Of a stretch of 7,497 bases of DNA, positions 5,721-7,497 are shown in pieces; the first letter of the stretch is position 1; the number at the start of each line of letters is the position of its first letter. Made by a program: the position numbers and the translations under genes. The notes beneath the pieces were generated by a model that was not told the origin of the DNA, did not search any database, and saw only the letters and a program-made list of their open reading frames with translations. The DNA is from Desulfobacteraceae bacterium (GTDB taxonomy: Bacteria > Desulfobacterota > Desulfobulbia > Desulfobulbales > Desulfobulbaceae). The stretch is from assembly GCA_022837185.1 (NCBI GenBank), contig JALHJD010000140.1:1-7497 (forward strand). Reading direction: 5' to 3'.

Positions 5721-5756
5721 TTGCCAACGATTAATCGAAGAAAAACAAGGAGATGA
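5721..5756 (+). CDS. possible 11-residue leader peptide before superoxide reductase
   Basis: TTG 5721 has a near-perfect ribosome binding site, AGGAGGT (5707-5713), with GGAGG ending 8 bases upstream. It would encode MPTINRRKTRR and stop at TGA 5754-5756, 3 bases before the next gene's ATG. The AAGGAG site of the superoxide reductase gene lies inside this small frame, so translation of one could affect the other. The peptide is basic with no recognised attenuation pattern. It may be chance, and the strong binding site is the main reason to list it. Confidence 0.3.
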   Translation: MPTINRRKTRR

Positions 5757-5759
5757 GCA

Positions 5760-6134
5760 ATGACCAAGAAAAATGAAATTTACAAATGCGCCCTGTGTGG
5801 AAACATCGTCGAATTAGTGCATACCGGCGCCGGAGAGCTGGTCTGCTGCGGTCAGCCCATGGATCTGATGACGGAAAACACGGTGGACGCTGCCAAGGAA
5901 AAGCATGTCCCGGTCATCGAAAAGGTGGACAACGGCTACAAGGTCAAGGTCGGCAGTGTTCCCCATCCCATGGAGGAAAAGCACTGGATCGAATGGATAG
6001 AGCTTATGGCCGACGGCAAGGTCTACAGACAGAACCTGTCGCCCGGAGACGCTCCGGAAGCGGTCTTCTGTATCGAAGCCTCAACGGTAACCGCCAGGGA
6101 ATACTGCAACCTCCATGGTCTCTGGAAAGGATAA
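5760..6134 (+). CDS. dfx: superoxide reductase, two-iron type (desulfoferrodoxin)
   Basis: The protein has 124 residues, the usual length for two-iron desulfoferrodoxins. AAGGAG (5747-5752) lies 7 bases before the ATG. The N-terminal desulforedoxin-like domain has C10-AL-C13 and the adjacent pair C29-C30, which bind a rubredoxin-like Fe. The catalytic domain holds the Fe(His4Cys) site: His49 (EKHVPV), His69, His75, Cys116 and His119 (YCNLHGLW). The conserved Glu47 and Lys48 at the active site are present. The enzyme reduces superoxide to H2O2 in the cytoplasm without making O2, with rubredoxin as donor. Rubredoxin is encoded 50 bases downstream, and the H2O2 produced is the substrate of the rubrerythrin encoded upstream. 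Confidence 0.97.
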   Translation: MTKKNEIYKCALCGNIVELVHTGAGELVCCGQPMDLMTENTVDAAKEKHVPVIEKVDNGYKVKVGSVPHPMEEKHWIEWIELMADGKVYRQNLSPGDAPEAVFCIEASTVTAREYCNLHGLWKG

Positions 6135-6184
6135 AAAGGATTGTCGCACCACATTATCTTCCACCATTTTGAAGAGGAATCGCC

Positions 6185-6343
6185 ATGAAAAAATACAGAT
6201 GCCTGGTCTGCGGTTATGAATATGATCCTGAAGCGGGGGACCCTGCCAACGGGGTTCCTCCTGGCACAGCCTTCGAGGATCTGCCCGATGACTGGACCTG
6301 CCCGGTCTGCGGCGCGCCCAAAGACCAGTTTGAAGAAATTTGA
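6185..6343 (+). CDS. rub: rubredoxin
   Basis: This is a short gene of 52 codons plus TGA, with GAGGA (6174-6178) 6 bases before the ATG. It begins MKKYRC, has C6-LV-C9-G and C39-PV-C42-G for the Fe(SCys)4 centre, and shows the conserved aromatic residues Tyr4, Tyr11, Tyr13, Phe30, Trp37 and Phe49. The segment [20 protein letters not shown] is typical of the family. Length and all key residues are normal. Rubredoxin is a soluble one-electron carrier. Its position between superoxide reductase and the flavo-diiron protein suggests it feeds both, and probably rubrerythrin. Confidence 0.97.
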   Translation: MKKYRCLVCGYEYDPEAGDPANGVPPGTAFEDLPDDWTCPVCGAPKDQFEEI

Positions 6344-6635
6344 CGGCCGCTGGACAAGGACGAAACATGGGAAGGGACTAACAGTTCTCCGGAGCCCGGC
6401 ACCCTGATCCGCCGGCGGAGGGAACCCGGCCCGGCGGCGGACAGCCTCTTCCCCCTGTCCAGCAACCTGGACCGGCAAATTGTCCTGGGCCACCGGCGGT
6501 TGAGCCATGGGTGCGTTCGCCTCCGACCCAGCCGGCACAACAGTGTCTCCTTTTGCCGGCGGAAGCGGATGATGTCGTTCCGGTCCGGGAACCGGAACCG
6601 AGGACCTGCCACCACTTTTTCAGGAGGAACATACA
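6344..6635. other. GC-rich, palindrome-rich gap between rubredoxin and the flavo-diiron gene
   Basis: I found no recognisable gene in these 292 bases in any frame. It is as GC-rich as the coding regions and dense in dyads: CTCCGGAG (6387-6394), TCCGCCGGCGGA (6408-6419), GGACAG/CTGTCC (6439-6444/6455-6460), GTCCAG/CTGGAC (6457-6462/6467-6472), GCCGGCA/TGCCGGC (6531-6537/6554-6560) and gttccggt/accggaac (6577-6584/6591-6598). The last is followed 18 bases later by TTTTT (6617-6621). No clear promoter is visible. It may be a structured spacer, a remnant of a lost gene, or a regulatory leader. Confidence 0.5.
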
Positions 6636-7497
6636 GTGAAACCGATTGAACTTGCCAAAAATTTATACTGGGTCGGTGCCGTGGACTGGGTTACCCGGGA
6701 TTTTCACGGCTACTCCACCTACCGCGGAACAACGTACAATGCGTATCTGATCATCGATAAGAAAATCACTCTGGTCGATACCGTTAAGCAGCAGCATCAA
6801 AGCGATCTCCTGCACCGGATCCGGAACATCATCGATCCGGAAAAAATCGATTATATCGTGGTGAATCATGTGGAAATGGACCACTCCGGTTGTCTGCCCG
6901 AGATGGTCGACCTGATCAAGCCGGAAAAAGTAATCTGCTCGAAAATGGGGCACAAGGCCATTCTCAAGCATTTCCACCGGGATGACTGGCCGTTTCATGT
7001 CGTCAATCCGGGGGAGGAAATGTCCCTCGGCGACCGGACCCTCAATTTCATTGAAACCAGGATGCTGCACTGGCCGGACTCCATGTTCACCTATGTCAAG
7101 GAAGACGGAATCCTGATCTCCAGCGACGCCTTCGGCCAGCACCTGGCCACCAGCGAACGCTTTGACGACGAGGTCAACCAGGACGTGCTGATGTACGAGT
7201 GCGCGAAATATTACGCCAACATCCTGACCCTCTACTCCCCTCTGGTCAAAAAACTGATCGCCAAGATACAGGAGATGAACCTGCCGATCAAAATGATCGC
7301 TCCGGACCACGGCGTTATCTGGCGCGGCAATCCCGGCAAGGTCCTGGATGCCTATTCCCGCTGGTGCGTCAATGAAGGAAAGGGCAATGCCCTGGTCATA
7401 TACGATACCATGTGGCATTCCACCGAAATAATGGCCAAAGCGGTGGCCGACGGTTTGCAGGACGAGGGAATCAGCTGCAAGGTGATCGATCTGCGGG
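6636..7497 (+). CDS. fprA: FprA-type flavo-diiron protein (O2/NO reductase), 3' end missing
   Basis: Translation starts at GTG 6636, 8 bases after an AGGAGG site (6622-6627). The first 287 codons are present, and the frame is open to the window end. Residues 1-248 form a metallo-beta-lactamase-like domain with the diiron ligands His78, Glu80, Asp82 (with His83) in NHVEMDHSG, His145 (MLHWPDS), Asp164 (SSDAFGQH) and His225 (PDHG). A flavodoxin domain begins at about residue 251 with ALVIYDTMWHST, where T258-T263 is the FMN phosphate loop. Family members are about 400 residues, so about a quarter is missing. In anaerobes this protein (rubredoxin:oxygen oxidoreductase) reduces O2 to water, and some members reduce NO. 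Electrons come from rubredoxin, encoded just upstream. O2 versus NO preference cannot be told from sequence. Confidence 0.95.
   Translation, partial: MKPIELAKNLYWVGAVDWVTRDFHGYSTYRGTTYNAYLIIDKKITLVDTVKQQHQSDLLHRIRNIIDPEKIDYIVVNHVEMDHSGCLPEMVDLIKPEKVICSKMGHKAILKHFHRDDWPFHVVNPGEEMSLGDRTLNFIETRMLHWPDSMFTYVKEDGILISSDAFGQHLATSERFDDEVNQDVLMYECAKYYANILTLYSPLVKKLIAKIQEMNLPIKMIAPDHGVIWRGNPGKVLDAYSRWCVNEGKGNALVIYDTMWHSTEIMAKAVADGLQDEGISCKVIDLR

Noticed and set aside
6023..6632. - strand open frames over the rub-fprA gap
   Set aside because: The frames overlap the superoxide reductase end and rubredoxin, have low-complexity Gly/Arg/Pro composition and no recognised family. A real small gene in the gap cannot be fully excluded.
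6344..6646. Read-through or selenocysteine extension of rubredoxin past its TGA
   Set aside because: The 52-residue protein already has normal length and ending. The roughly 100 further codons look like random GC-rich translation, and no dedicated recoding hairpin was recognised just after the TGA.
1..7497. CRISPR array, tRNA/rRNA genes, insertion sequence or phage genes
   Set aside because: No regularly spaced repeats, tRNA-like cloverleaf with CCA end, transposase or integrase motifs, or terminal repeats with target duplications were seen on either strand.

Overview
The window reads as chromosomal DNA of an anaerobic, GC-rich, Gram-negative bacterium. The best guess is a delta-proteobacterial lineage such as Desulfuromonadales (inference). 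The reasons are a Pal-type outer-membrane lipoprotein, an oxygen/peroxide defence set built on non-heme iron proteins (rubrerythrin, two-iron superoxide reductase, rubredoxin, FprA-type flavo-diiron protein), and a rubrerythrin that looks very like the Desulfovibrio type. All supported genes are on the + strand.

Left part (1-3230): the 3' portion of an M24-family (Xaa-Pro dipeptidase/aminopeptidase-like) metallopeptidase, then an exported alpha/beta hydrolase, a 14-bp perfect inverted repeat, a putative lipoprotein ending in a carbohydrate-binding-module-like beta motif, and a small secreted protein with one cysteine pair. The last three gene products all carry export signals and have no certain function.

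Middle (3231-4000): a pal-like gene with its own sigma70-type promoter and a textbook intrinsic terminator. No tolB or other tol gene is next to it.

Right part (4000-7497): an oxidative-stress locus. A promoter overlapped by an AT-rich palindrome drives a Fur/PerR-family regulator and, 23 bases further on, rubrerythrin. The regulator frame runs without a stop into a second winged-helix domain that has its own strong ribosome binding site and ATG. After a hairpin-rich spacer, a second promoter region precedes desulfoferrodoxin (superoxide reductase), rubredoxin (52 codons) and, after a GC-rich structured 292-base gap, an FprA-type flavo-diiron protein cut by the window end. In established biochemistry, superoxide reductase makes H2O2, rubrerythrin reduces H2O2 to water, the flavo-diiron protein reduces O2 (or NO), and rubredoxin is the usual electron donor. 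The genes therefore form a nearly complete reductive detoxification chain under a peroxide-type regulator.

The most unusual observation is the in-frame PerR/winged-helix fusion with a built-in internal translation start. Second is a possible 11-codon leader peptide just before the superoxide reductase gene. No tRNA, rRNA, CRISPR array, insertion sequence or integrase was seen.
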